Counted from the first letter of the stretch, positions 1 to 7,956 are shown. The stretch: DNA of 26,005 bases from Candidatus Bathyarchaeota archaeon (GCA_013329615.1 DUKA01000219.1:1-26005), one strand, 5' to 3'. Translations and numbers: made by a program. The notes: a model not told the origin generated them from the sequence alone.

Positions 1-469
1 GTGTATAATTATCCTCGACGGCGTCGAGGACCCTCAGAACCTCGGCAGCGTACTACGCACCGCCGACGCGGCGGGTGTCGACGCCGTGCTCATCCCCAAG
101 AAGGAGAGCGTCGGGCTCACGCCTACCGTGCTGCGTGTCAGTATGGGGGGTGGCGCATATGTCCCTGTGGCCCGTGAGAACATCTATCCCGCCGTCAAGC
201 TGCTCAAGGACGAGGACATCAAGCTCGTCGCCGTCGACCCCTCCGGGGACCACGGCCTCTGGTCCGAGGATCTATCGGGTGCCGTGGCGTTTGTCCTAGG
301 CGGCGAGGGCGAGGGGATAAGCCCCACCCTGCTTGAGAAATGTGACTCGAGGATCAAGATACCGATGATTGGGCACGTCTCCAACCTCAACGTGGGCGTG
401 AGCGCGGCCATCGTGCTCTACGAGCGCCTCCGCCAGATGGAGGCTAAGCAGCCCCGACGACGTGCGTGA
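1..469 (+). CDS. SpoU/TrmH-family RNA 2'-O-ribose methyltransferase (C-terminal part)
   Basis: The open frame runs in from the left edge, so the N-terminus is missing; about 155 residues are visible. They form the SPOUT catalytic fold of the SpoU (TrmH/RlmB) family, which methylates ribose 2'-OH groups in rRNA or tRNA using S-adenosylmethionine. All three family motifs are present: motif 1 DPQNLGSVLRTADAAG near the left edge, motif 2 VLGGEGEGI, and motif 3 IPMIGHVSNLNVGVSAA close to the C-terminus, which builds the knotted cofactor site. An internal ATG at 86 lies after motif 1 and cannot be the true start. The target nucleotide cannot be told from this part. The stop at 467-469 lies inside the 3' end of the convergent gene at 444-683. 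Confidence 0.9.
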   Translation, partial: CIIILDGVEDPQNLGSVLRTADAAGVDAVLIPKKESVGLTPTVLRVSMGGGAYVPVARENIYPAVKLLKDEDIKLVAVDPSGDHGLWSEDLSGAVAFVLGGEGEGISPTLLEKCDSRIKIPMIGHVSNLNVGVSAAIVLYERLRQMEAKQPRRRA

Positions 470-683
470 GGAAGTAGATGCTTCCCGCCACCATGGCGAA
501 GACGCACAGCTCGATACCGAGGAAGAACGCCTCGCCGCGCCGCTCCCTCTGCTTAGCGAACGCCAGGCACATGTGCGCGTCTGGGTGCATGTGCTTCTCG
601 CAGAATGTGAGTCCGCAGTGGGGGCACTTGTCCACGGCGTAAAGTTGGCGGCCGCAGTGGTAGCAGACCTCCAAGGCTCTCAA
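444..683 (-). CDS. AN1-type zinc-finger protein with one C-terminal membrane segment
   Basis: This 79-residue protein begins with a complete AN1 zinc-finger pattern: C7-x2-C10-x9-C20-x2-C23-x4-C28-x2-H31-x5-H37-x-C39, which binds two zinc ions in the known family. After a short basic linker (residues 43-50), residues about 52-75 are strongly hydrophobic and form one probable transmembrane helix. The finger would therefore face the cytoplasm, tethered to the membrane. AN1 fingers in eukaryotes occur in stress and ubiquitin-linked proteins; the archaeal role is not established. The gene converges on the methyltransferase gene and overlaps its 3' end by 26 bases. The divergent gene starts at 779. 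The spacing and exact match to the finger pattern support a real gene despite the overlap. Confidence 0.8.
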   Translation of the reverse strand: MRALEVCYHCGRQLYAVDKCPHCGLTFCEKHMHPDAHMCLAFAKQRERRGEAFFLGIELCVFAMVAGSIYFLTHVVGAA

Positions 684-746
684 CCATGCTGATTTTCCCG
701 GTGGCTATAAGGGGATTATCGATTCTCGAACCATGTTTTTGGTAAC

Positions 747-755
747 GTTTTTAGG
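747..755 (+). promoter_or_regulatory. TATA-like box for the small gene at 779
   Basis: The T-rich element GTTTTTAGG ends about 24 bases before the ATG at 779, which is the usual archaeal TATA-to-start distance for a leaderless transcript. No ribosome-binding site is visible before this ATG. Confidence 0.45.
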
Positions 756-778
756 GGTTCGCTCCGGCTTGAACCTAG

Positions 779-970
779 ATGTCTAAGGAACCGCGCCCCA
801 GCTGCATCGGTATGCTCAGCGAGGACGAGGAGTGCCAGGAGTGCGAGTGGCGCGCCGACTGCGATGTCATGACGAAGCAGCTCGAGGCAGACGCGTTCAG
901 GGGCGGGACGCACGTCCGGATCACGGGCAAGTACTCGGAGCGCAAGTACAAGCCAAAGAAGCTACCCTAA
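779..970 (+). CDS. Small Cys-containing protein of unknown function
   Basis: I do not recognise this 63-residue protein. It has four cysteines in the N-terminal half (C9, C19, C22, C28); the cluster ECQECEWRADC has the look of a small metal-binding or disulfide site. The C-terminal third is very basic (GKYSERKYKPKKLP), as in small nucleic-acid-associated proteins. A TATA-like box lies at the correct distance upstream and the codon use matches the neighbours, which supports expression. It converges with the gene at 962-1297, overlapping it by nine bases. No function is assigned. Confidence 0.6.
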   Translation: MSKEPRPSCIGMLSEDEECQECEWRADCDVMTKQLEADAFRGGTHVRITGKYSERKYKPKKLP

Positions 971-1297
971 TCCCGGCGTCACCCTCACTTCGAAGCGTAG
1001 CCGAAGCGTGTACATTATCTTCCCGAATGTTATCGGTTGTTCGCTCCACCCCCACTCCACCACGACGATGTATTCCCTTGGCTCCGCGTCGTCCGCAGCC
1101 GTGATGGTCGAGGTGATGTAGTCGAAGCCGCCGTCGAAGACCTGAGTGAAAGTGCCGTCGTAGGAGAGCTTCGGCGGGCAGCGCACAATCCTGTAGTTGT
1201 AGTGTGTGCCACCCATCCACTCCGTCTTCAGGGTGCGCGCCGAACCGCCCTCCATCGTGACCCCCTCGAAGAACTCGAGGGGAACGACAACCTTCAA
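962..1297 (-). CDS. Hypothetical protein, beta-rich, 111 residues
   Basis: I do not recognise this protein. It has no obvious signal peptide or membrane segment. The sequence alternates short hydrophobic and aromatic stretches (for example YIVVVEWGW, and MYTLRLRFEVRV near the end), which suggests a compact beta-sheet fold. A clear TATA-like box lies upstream at about 1327-1334 on this strand, roughly 30 bases before the ATG, in the short gap after the rad50 stop. It therefore probably has its own promoter, although read-through from the repair operon is possible. A longer frame on the same strand (921-1709) runs through rad50 in another frame and was discounted. Confidence 0.6.
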   Translation of the reverse strand: MKVVVPLEFFEGVTMEGGSARTLKTEWMGGTHYNYRIVRCPPKLSYDGTFTQVFDGGFDYITSTITAADDAEPREYIVVVEWGWSEQPITFGKIMYTLRLRFEVRVTPGLG

Positions 1298-1325
1298 GGC
1301 TCCGAGCCCCGATCCCCCGTTGTTC

Positions 1326-1342
1326 TTTTAGCTTAAAAAACC
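1326..1342 (-). promoter_or_regulatory. TATA-like box for the 962-1297 gene, downstream of rad50
   Basis: On the minus strand this reads GGTTTTTTAAGCTAAAA. The T/A-rich core lies about 30 bases before the ATG at 1297. The same T-run on the minus strand directly follows the rad50 stop (1352-1354) and could also serve as an archaeal T-tract terminator for the repair operon. Confidence 0.5.
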
Positions 1343-1351
1343 GGTGATTCT

Positions 1352-3412
1352 TCAATCGGTGGCTAGTTCCTGTGTGACCTTGCTCTCGCCGCCGACCTTG
1401 GCGACGCGTATGAGGTTCACGCCCTCCTCCTCGCCCTGGCCGTGGTGGGTGACTAGGAGAACCTGCCCTATCTCCCTGCTGCCCCGGGCGATGTATTCGA
1501 GTAGGTGTGGGACGTTCTCGGAGTCGACTGCGTCGGTCGGCTCGTCGAGTATGAGCAGGTGTGGGAAGTTGCGTACCCTGAGCAGGGCGAGGCGCTCCGC
1601 CAACGCGAAGAGGCTCTGGTGCCCACCACCGGCGCGCCAAGCAGGCAACGGGCGTGGGCTCCCCTTCGGGTGAACCTCGAGCGTGTACCTCTCCCTGTCT
1701 ATCCTGCACGCAGAGTACAGCTGCTGGTCCGTCAGACGGCGGAAGTACTCGAACGTCGTGTACTCGAGCAGGCGGAGGGTGTTGTCCCTGAGGTCCCTCT
1801 CGTATGCGCTGTAGCGCTCCACGACGCCGTCGAGGGCGTGGATCTTAGCCTCGTACTCCTCGACCCTCGCGAGGCTCCTCCTAGAATCGTTCAGCGTCTG
1901 CTCTACGCCGGCGAGCTGGGCTTTGAGCCGCTTCTCCGAGGCGTCCGCCTCCTGGAACCGTGCCTCCCTCTCCCTGACGGCGGCGAGCGCCTCCCGTTCC
2001 ACGGCGCGTAGCGCTCTGAGTCTCTCATCGACCCGTCTCCGCGCCTCCTCGATGCCCTTGACGGGACCGAACTCCTTCTCCACGAGTTCTGTGAGTCCTT
2101 CGGTGCCGACTTCGAGCCTCTCGGCGAGTTTAGCACCCGAGTCGTCGAGTCTCTGCATGGTCCTCTTGCCCTCGTCGAGGCGTGCCCTGAGGTTGAGGAA
2201 CCTGTCTAGCGCCTTTTCCGCCTCGAGGCGCCTGTCCGTGGCGTTCTTCGCCTGCGTGCGCAGCTCCTGTATCTCGGCGATGGCTGACGCCTGCTGCCTC
2301 TTGGCGATCTCCAGCTCCGTGGTCCACTGTGTGAGGTCCTTCTCCATGGCGGCTGGGTCTATTGGCTGACCGCACTTGGGGCAGACCGTGAGTCCCTTAT
2401 CGAATAGCTCCCTATGCTCCCTGATCTGATGAGTCAGCCTGTCGACAGTCGCGGCGGCTGCCCTGCGGCGCTGCTCCACTTCGGCGTCGCCCAGTTGCCT
2501 GAGCCTGTCCTCGGTGGCCTTCGCGGTGTTCGCCCTGTTCTCGAGGTCCCTGAGGCACGTGTCGGGGCTCTCCCCCATCTCGGAGGCGACGCCCTCGAGC
2601 TCCTGCTCCTTCGCCTCGCGCAGGCTCCTGTTCTTCTCGTACTCCTGCCTTATGGCGTCGAGTTCTCTGAAGTTGGTCTCGTATCCCTCGACGCGCTCGA
2701 CGGCGTCCTTGGCGTTCTGGTACTCGAAGCGCTTCGCGCCGAGTTCGGTGACTAGGGCGGTCTTGCGCGCTGTTATCTCGGCGAGCTGCGAGCCGCCGTC
2801 AGCGAGTGTCTGCTCCGCGTTCCTTATCCTCTCCTCGAAGGCGGGCCTGTTGTCTATGTCGCCGCGCCTTCGTAGCTGCGCCTTGACGTCCTTGAGCTGC
2901 TCTCTTATCTCGCTGGGGGCGGTGAGCCCGAGGATGGCGTTCATGCGCCCCTTCTCGGGGTTGAGTATGTCTACAAACTCCTTCTGCCGCGCGTAGACGA
3001 CGTTGAAGAATGTGCCGCTGCTTATGCCGAGGAGTTCCCTGAGCCTGTCCTGAGCGTCACGCTCCCGGGTGATGGGCGTCTTCTCGCCCTCGACTTGCAT
3101 TATGAACTCCTTGGCCTTGAACGCCTCGTCCGTGCCCTTCTTGGTGAGGGTCGCCTCGCGGTGGATCGTGACCTTGACGCCCTTCGGGGTCCTGAAGACG
3201 AGCTCCACGAAGAGGTCTCCGCCGTTGACGGGTAGGAGGTCCCTCTTCTCGACGCCGGGCACCTCCCCGAAGAGGCCGAAGAGCACCGCCTCAAGAATCG
3301 TCGTCTTCCCCGAGGCGTTGCGCCCGCTTATCTTGTTCACGCCCTTCGTGAATCGGATGGTTTGCTGGCCGCGGTAGCTCTTGAAGCCGCGGAGGGTGAG
3401 GGACTCGATCAA
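1352..3412 (-). CDS. rad50: DNA double-strand break repair ATPase Rad50
   Basis: Rad50 is the SMC-like ATPase partner of Mre11; the complex tethers and opens broken DNA ends for resection. Visible features in order: Walker A GRNASGKTT (about residues 30-38, K36), a long charged coiled coil, a zinc hook CPKCGQPI with C344 and C347 almost exactly mid-protein, the return coiled coil, Walker B LLILDEPTDAVD (D623, E624) and the switch His in LLVTHHGQG. The protein has 686 residues, shorter than the roughly 850-900 of well-studied archaeal Rad50s, so the coiled coil is short. The ABC signature, normally LSGGE, reads RAGGG (593-597), losing the usual Ser and Glu. The start is a TTG at 3412 whose TTGA overlaps the mre11 stop, consistent with translational coupling. 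Confidence 0.95.
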   Translation of the reverse strand: MIESLTLRGFKSYRGQQTIRFTKGVNKISGRNASGKTTILEAVLFGLFGEVPGVEKRDLLPVNGGDLFVELVFRTPKGVKVTIHREATLTKKGTDEAFKAKEFIMQVEGEKTPITRERDAQDRLRELLGISSGTFFNVVYARQKEFVDILNPEKGRMNAILGLTAPSEIREQLKDVKAQLRRRGDIDNRPAFEERIRNAEQTLADGGSQLAEITARKTALVTELGAKRFEYQNAKDAVERVEGYETNFRELDAIRQEYEKNRSLREAKEQELEGVASEMGESPDTCLRDLENRANTAKATEDRLRQLGDAEVEQRRRAAAATVDRLTHQIREHRELFDKGLTVCPKCGQPIDPAAMEKDLTQWTTELEIAKRQQASAIAEIQELRTQAKNATDRRLEAEKALDRFLNLRARLDEGKRTMQRLDDSGAKLAERLEVGTEGLTELVEKEFGPVKGIEEARRRVDERLRALRAVEREALAAVREREARFQEADASEKRLKAQLAGVEQTLNDSRRSLARVEEYEAKIHALDGVVERYSAYERDLRDNTLRLLEYTTFEYFRRLTDQQLYSACRIDRERYTLEVHPKGSPRPLPAWRAGGGHQSLFALAERLALLRVRNFPHLLILDEPTDAVDSENVPHLLEYIARGSREIGQVLLVTHHGQGEEEGVNLIRVAKVGGESKVTQELATD

Positions 3413-4644
3413 GGCTTCACCTCCTTGAAGGTCTTGGCCTCGAATCGGTGCACCCAGTCGACTATGAACTGCTCGCGCTGCGTGGCTGTGAGGAGCCCCG
3501 TCTTTGTGCTCGCCTCCTCCTCCAGCGCCTCCCTAACACGCCCGTGGACCTCTCTTATCTCCTCGGCGAAGCCCCCGAAGTCGCGGAAGTACTCGGCGAC
3601 GTCCGTATTCTCCGCCATGGGGCGCGCCACGCTCGGCGGCAGGTTCAGTTCAAGCGTGTCCACGTCGACCCAGAGGAGGAGCGGGTCCTGCGCCGTCTCT
3701 CTTATCCTGTCCTCGCTCACGTCACTGGGCCACCCCTCACTCAGCGTGCCCTCCAGCTTGATCCTAATATACCCCTGTTTGTGCTGTGCGTGAAGCTCGT
3801 CGACGAAGCCACGGAGCGTCTTCACGGCCTCTGCCTCGTACCACTTTGGCGAGGCGCCGCGGTCGTTGCCGACCTTCGCCTGCCTCATGACGTGGAGCGG
3901 CTCGATGGGCGCCCACGTCCACTTCGGCCCCTCGGTGTCGACTATGTAGAGGCCCTTCTCGGGTTCCTCGGCGAAGTCGTAGACCTCGGTGCTGCCGGGG
4001 GTGGCGACCCAACCCTTGCCGTTGAGTTTTCGGGGCTCGCACTTCTTGTGGTAGTGGCCGGTGAAGACGTAGTCTGCGCCGGAGGCGGCGAGCTGGTCGA
4101 GGCTTAGGCTGCTGTCCCCGGGGGGGACGTCGTTGTAGTTGGCGACGAAGCCGTGGAGCATGAGGACCTTTATGCCCTCACCCTTCACGAGGGCGGGCTT
4201 CGCCTTCTCCTCGAATGCGCGATCTATCTGATCATAGTAGTTGAGCCCGACGACGTGGATGCGGTCGTCGTCGTATGTGATGTCTTCGTCGCCGAAGACG
4301 TGTAGGTAGCCGGCGAGTGGGTGTCTGATGTAGTCGAGGGCGTCGCTCTGGCTGCGCCCGTCGTGGTTGCCCCTGATGACTAGTATGCGGATGCTCCGCC
4401 CGTGCTTCGCTTCGGTCTCCTTGACGAGTCGGAATAGCTCCCTCTGGGTGAACTCTACCATGTGTGGGCGGAGGGTGCGCCTCTCGAAGAGGTCGCCGCA
4501 GATGAAGACGTAGTCCACGCCCGCCGCGACTATGGCGTCCACCGCCTTGGTCAGCGCCCTCTCGAACGCCTCGCGCCTATGCTCCGCTATGGCGAGCGGG
4601 ATGCTCCGCCCGATGTGGAGGTCGGCGAGGACGGCGAAGCGCAT
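3409..4644 (-). CDS. mre11: DNA repair exonuclease Mre11
   Basis: Mre11 is the manganese-dependent nuclease of the Mre11-Rad50 complex. All calcineurin-like phosphoesterase motifs are present in order: ADLHIG at the N-terminus (metal ligands D8, H10), ICGDLF, RGNHDG, LMLHGF and FTGHYHK. The remaining C-terminal part holds the capping domain and the region expected to bind the base of the Rad50 coiled coil; the tail DWVHRFEAKTFKEVKP abuts rad50. I chose the ATG at 4644 because an AGGTGGT sequence lies just upstream and homologues begin MRFxxxADxHxG. An in-frame GTG at 4653, immediately after the herA stop, would add three residues. The gene is third in the nurA-herA-mre11-rad50 operon. Confidence 0.95.
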   Translation of the reverse strand: MRFAVLADLHIGRSIPLAIAEHRREAFERALTKAVDAIVAAGVDYVFICGDLFERRTLRPHMVEFTQRELFRLVKETEAKHGRSIRILVIRGNHDGRSQSDALDYIRHPLAGYLHVFGDEDITYDDDRIHVVGLNYYDQIDRAFEEKAKPALVKGEGIKVLMLHGFVANYNDVPPGDSSLSLDQLAASGADYVFTGHYHKKCEPRKLNGKGWVATPGSTEVYDFAEEPEKGLYIVDTEGPKWTWAPIEPLHVMRQAKVGNDRGASPKWYEAEAVKTLRGFVDELHAQHKQGYIRIKLEGTLSEGWPSDVSEDRIRETAQDPLLLWVDVDTLELNLPPSVARPMAENTDVAEYFRDFGGFAEEIREVHGRVREALEEEASTKTGLLTATQREQFIVDWVHRFEAKTFKEVKP

Positions 4645-4653
4645 GTGGACCAC

Positions 4654-6267
4654 CTAGTGTAGTGGGAAGGCGTCCCTCTTCTTTTTAATCTCGGCGTCCT
4701 CGCGGGCCTGCCTGAGGAGGTCAGCGATCTCGGGGGTGCGTCCGCCGTGGCGCGTCTCGCGCCGAGCCGTCTTGATCATGACTGGCACAGGCACGAATGG
4801 GCCGACGAGAACCGCCTCCCCCTGCTCTAACGCGGGCAGGTCCGCGAGCAGGTCCTCGCTGAACGACTCCGACGCCGCCTGAATCGTGTTTTGGTCGGTG
4901 CTGTTGACGACGCGTAGTATGGCGAGGTTGCTGCAGTTGCTGAGTATGTCGGGGTCGATGCGACGTGGTCTCTGGCTGATGACGGTGAGGAAGACGCCGA
5001 ACTTGGCGCCTTCCGCGGCTATGCGCGCGATTATGTCCCTGCTGAACCTGCCTCCGCCCTCGTCGGGCGGAGCCGCGAACCTGTGTGCCTCCTCGACGAA
5101 GACGAAGAGTGGCAGCTTCTCCTCGTGTCTGTACTTGATCTGGAAGACGCGGCGCAGGATCATGCCCACGAGGACGTCCTGCTCGTCGTCCGATATGCCG
5201 CTGAGGAAGACGTCGCTCATGTGCATTGGGGCGAAGAACTCCTTGACGGGGAGCTCGCCATCGCTGAATATGTTCCTCTCAGCGAGGCCCTCGAGGTGCT
5301 CTATGACGCGTGCGACGCGTACCTTGTCCGGCTTCGCCTTCTTCTCCTTCTTCGCCTCGGGCGTCTCCTCTTCCCCCTCGTCTATCTGGGCGTAGAGGAC
5401 GTCGATTATGTCCTGTAAGCCGTAGAGTTTCTTCCGCGTCTTCGCCTCCTTCACAGCCCTGTTTAGTATGATGCGCTGCAGGCTGCCCGTTATGTGTGCG
5501 AGTCGGGATAGTTCGCCGACGCTGCACTGGCTTGCGCCTATGTGTAGGGGTTTGACGTGGTTTGCGTCGAACGCCTCGGCAGCCTCGGGGTGGTAGACGG
5601 TAACTTTATCGCGGAAGAACTCGTGCTCGGCGCCGTCTGGGTCCTGCGTCATGTTTGCGTAGTCGCCGTGGGCGTCTATCACGAGAATGGATGCGCCCTG
5701 CTTGAGCAGTTGCTCCATTATTCGCCCGGCGAAGTAGCTCTTGCCGTAGCGCGTCATGGCGAGTATCGCGGTGTGCCTGTGAAGCTCCTTGCCGCTCACG
5801 GGGACGCTTATCCCCTCCCTGTGCAGCAGGCTACCCACCATGAGCGGTATTTCCCCCTCGCTGAGGGTGAAGAGGCGCTGTAGAATCTCATCCGAGGCAC
5901 GGAAGACCGGCGAACCCGGCATCGGTGGGCTCCGCGGCCTCCTGACGTCGCTCCGCCCGCCCTCGTTGTGCAGGTACCCGAGCACCTTGGTGTGAGCGAA
6001 GACCTGTATCAGGTCATCGTCTACGCCCAGCTCCCCCATCTTGCGTGCTGCGTCGGGGGTCGTCCTCTCGTCGTAGAAGGGGTGGCGGCTCGTTATCTTC
6101 TTCACCTGCCCAAGGACCCTTATGCTCCTCATCGAGCCGTCCTGCTGCGGCTCCTCGACCTCCACCTCGACGTACTCGTAGCTGACCGGCCTGTTCTTCG
6201 GGTCGGATATGTTGAACTCGAACCACGTCGGGTCGCTCTGCCCTATGATGCTACCGTACTCCTTCAT
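4654..6267 (-). CDS. herA: DNA double-strand break repair helicase HerA
   Basis: HerA is a hexameric, ring-shaped FtsK/VirB4-type DNA translocase that works with NurA to resect ends after Mre11-Rad50. The first ~100 residues form the HAS-barrel region. Walker A is AMTRYGKSYFAG with K176, and Walker B is LPLFVFVEEAHRFAAP with E392 and E393. Further ATPase motifs follow (FGVFLTVISQRPRRIDPDILSNCSN, quoted here only to ISQRPRRIDP). An insertion rich in Lys and Glu at about residues 290-315 (EGEEETPEAKKEKKAKPDK) looks like a flexible loop. The length of 537 residues is normal. The ATG at 6267 overlaps the nurA stop by four bases (ATGA), indicating translational coupling. Confidence 0.95.
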   Translation of the reverse strand: MKEYGSIIGQSDPTWFEFNISDPKNRPVSYEYVEVEVEEPQQDGSMRSIRVLGQVKKITSRHPFYDERTTPDAARKMGELGVDDDLIQVFAHTKVLGYLHNEGGRSDVRRPRSPPMPGSPVFRASDEILQRLFTLSEGEIPLMVGSLLHREGISVPVSGKELHRHTAILAMTRYGKSYFAGRIMEQLLKQGASILVIDAHGDYANMTQDPDGAEHEFFRDKVTVYHPEAAEAFDANHVKPLHIGASQCSVGELSRLAHITGSLQRIILNRAVKEAKTRKKLYGLQDIIDVLYAQIDEGEEETPEAKKEKKAKPDKVRVARVIEHLEGLAERNIFSDGELPVKEFFAPMHMSDVFLSGISDDEQDVLVGMILRRVFQIKYRHEEKLPLFVFVEEAHRFAAPPDEGGGRFSRDIIARIAAEGAKFGVFLTVISQRPRRIDPDILSNCSNLAILRVVNSTDQNTIQAASESFSEDLLADLPALEQGEAVLVGPFVPVPVMIKTARRETRHGGRTPEIADLLRQAREDAEIKKKRDAFPLH

Positions 6268-7547
6268 CCCAGATTCCTCTTCTCCCTGCGTTTACCCTCC
6301 ACGTCTAGCCCCGCCTCCTCGAGGCGGCGCACTATGAAGGGTTCATATTTCCTCCTGTATAGGTCCCTGTCGAAGTGGGCCAGTGTGTCGGCCTGCTTCA
6401 GGGGTATGTTGTACTCGACCTCGTTGCAGAACCAGTGGTTGAGGTGGTTCAAAACCTTTTCAAGGTTGGGGTTGGGGTCCGTGAACATATTCCGGGTGTG
6501 ACTGTTCCACGCCTCGGGTCGTCCTAATAGGTTGGCGAGTACGTCCACCCTGAATGGGCGCGCCTTGGGGGTGGGCTTCCAGTATGTGGCGGCCACACCG
6601 GGGGCGGAGAAGAAGCCCCTGACGGCGCGCTTGACGCGCACCGCGACGCTCTCCTCCAGATGTTTGTCGACCATCCTGTAGAGGCCCATCGTGTCGTTGT
6701 CGGCGTAGTAGATGGAGGGCGATAGGTAGAGGGGCGCCGTGTAGCCCGGCGTCTCCGTAGAGTCCTTGACGAGCAGCGGGTCGCAGAGGGGGCGCTCCTC
6801 AATCCACGGCTCCATCTGCCTCCACTCCTCCTCACCCCAGTTCTCCATCTTCCCCCTGAGGTCTATGGGAGAGGACGCCTCGTCCAGTTGCTTAACGAGG
6901 CTACCGAGCCCCGCCCTTGTGATAGCCGTCTTCAGCAACTCCATGTATAGGAAGAACACACTCGAATCCTTGGCGACGCCGACGAGTGGGAATCCCTTGT
7001 CGCGTGCGAGGTTGCGGAGGCGGGTTATGGACTCGAAGAAGTCTATGAGTAGTTCGGGGTGGTGCCTGTACTCGCGTATGGCGTATGGGAACCTGCCGAT
7101 GTAGAGGCTGCCATCCATGAGGACGATGGGCTGTCCGCCCTCGTCGACGACGCGCTTCGCCGCGGCATATGCTGCGTCGTACTCGCAGATCGTGCGCACG
7201 TAGCCGGGGATTATACCCTTGTCGCGCTCCTCGTAGACCTGCCCAACGTAGATTCTGACGCGCTTCTCCATGCGCCTGCCCTCACCGGGCTTGTGGATGA
7301 GGGCTATGGCGCGCCCCGCGGCGACGAAGTCGCTGTAGGCGAAGTCGCTCTGCTGTATCCCGCCGTCTACACTGATGAGTGTTCCCTCGCGTTCTCCGTC
7401 GCCGGCGTATGGCACCCACTTGGCCTTGACCTCGTCGGCGAGTATCGAGGGTTTAGCCTCCTCTTCTTGCCTCGCCGCTATCTCCCCAGCGACCCTCTCC
7501 AGCTCCGAGTAGAATTCGTCGAAGAAGAGATCCCTTACCCCGCTCAA
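6264..7547 (-). CDS. nurA: DNA double-strand break repair nuclease NurA
   Basis: NurA is the nuclease that sits on the HerA ring and degrades the strands fed to it. The expected acidic metal-site motifs are visible: SVDGG (D61), LMDGSLY (D145) and VGVAKDSS (D194), followed by a conserved-looking C-terminal Asn/His region near NHWFCNE. The length of 427 residues is typical. The start is taken as TTG at 7547, because no ATG or GTG lies at the right place and a TATA box (7577-7584) is 30-37 bases upstream. This is the first gene of the four-gene repair operon. The short gap separates it from the SRP RNA gene on the same strand. Confidence 0.93.
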   Translation of the reverse strand: MSGVRDLFFDEFYSELERVAGEIAARQEEEAKPSILADEVKAKWVPYAGDGEREGTLISVDGGIQQSDFAYSDFVAAGRAIALIHKPGEGRRMEKRVRIYVGQVYEERDKGIIPGYVRTICEYDAAYAAAKRVVDEGGQPIVLMDGSLYIGRFPYAIREYRHHPELLIDFFESITRLRNLARDKGFPLVGVAKDSSVFFLYMELLKTAITRAGLGSLVKQLDEASSPIDLRGKMENWGEEEWRQMEPWIEERPLCDPLLVKDSTETPGYTAPLYLSPSIYYADNDTMGLYRMVDKHLEESVAVRVKRAVRGFFSAPGVAATYWKPTPKARPFRVDVLANLLGRPEAWNSHTRNMFTDPNPNLEKVLNHLNHWFCNEVEYNIPLKQADTLAHFDRDLYRRKYEPFIVRRLEEAGLDVEGKRREKRNLG

Positions 7548-7574
7548 GCCCCGTCAGAGAAGACTACCCCCCAC

Positions 7575-7586
7575 GGGATATATGTT
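7575..7586 (-). promoter_or_regulatory. TATA box of the nurA-herA-mre11-rad50 operon
   Basis: On the minus strand the element reads AACATATATCCC, about 30-37 bases before the TTG start of nurA. It lies immediately after the 3' end of the SRP RNA gene, so this box probably gives the repair operon its own transcription. The core CATATATC reads GATATATG on the other strand. Confidence 0.65.
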
Positions 7587-7603
7587 TGAGAGGTGGGTGA
7601 AGG

Positions 7604-7925
7604 TGCAGTGGTGGCTCCCATGGGCAATCGGGATGGCGCGACGCAGGTCCGCGTCACCCCCCTCCGTCCCGAGTTCCCGCGAGCGCCAAACGTTCAGACT
7701 TAGGTTGCTCCCTCCCGGGCCTGGCCAGGTTCGCCCGTCGAATGCACGCGCGCCCCCCTACGAGGGCGTGCGACGCAGCCGCCGGCCCCGCGGGGCAGGA
7801 CATCGCCGGAGGGCTTCGCGCCTTACGCCACGCTTCCCCCGGCCACCCAAGAGGTTACTGACCCCCTTTGTAGCCCGTTAAGGGTGCGAGGCAGGGCTAG
7901 CTCCCCGATCCTACCCACCACTGCA
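7604..7925 (-). ncRNA. Archaeal 7S signal recognition particle RNA
   Basis: This gap is a signal recognition particle RNA, the scaffold binding SRP54 and SRP19 for co-translational targeting of membrane proteins. Helix 8, the SRP54-binding hairpin, is unmistakable on the minus strand around 7680-7745: CCTGGCCAGG, then CCCGGGAGGGAGCAACC, matching the universal asymmetric-loop/tetraloop pattern, with flanking strands GCGAACC and GGCGCTCGC. The ends pair perfectly: TGCAGTGGTGG at the 5' end (7925-7915) with CCACCACTGCA at the 3' end (7614-7604), giving a closed RNA of about 320 nt, normal for archaea. A TATA-like CTTTTA lies about 25 bases upstream. Exact ends are estimated from the pairing. The open frame on the opposite strand (7582-7881) is spurious. 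Confidence 0.93.
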
Positions 7926-7945
7926 ACCCATTAGGCGGAGCCAAC

Positions 7946-7956
7946 CGGTAAAAGCG
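7946..7956 (-). promoter_or_regulatory. TATA-like box of the SRP RNA gene
   Basis: On the minus strand this reads ACGCTTTTACC, with the TTTTA core about 24-29 bases before the predicted 5' end of the SRP RNA at about 7925. It lies back-to-back with the promoter of the first MFS gene. Confidence 0.6.

Noticed and set aside
921..1709. A 262-residue minus-strand frame
   Set aside because: It covers the rad50 end and the 962-1297 gene in another frame; its composition is the Arg/Gly/His-rich pattern of an out-of-frame GC-rich reading.
7582..7881. A 99-residue plus-strand open frame in the nurA-MFS gap
   Set aside because: It lies over the SRP RNA gene on the other strand, has Arg/Pro-rich low-quality composition and no upstream promoter of its own.
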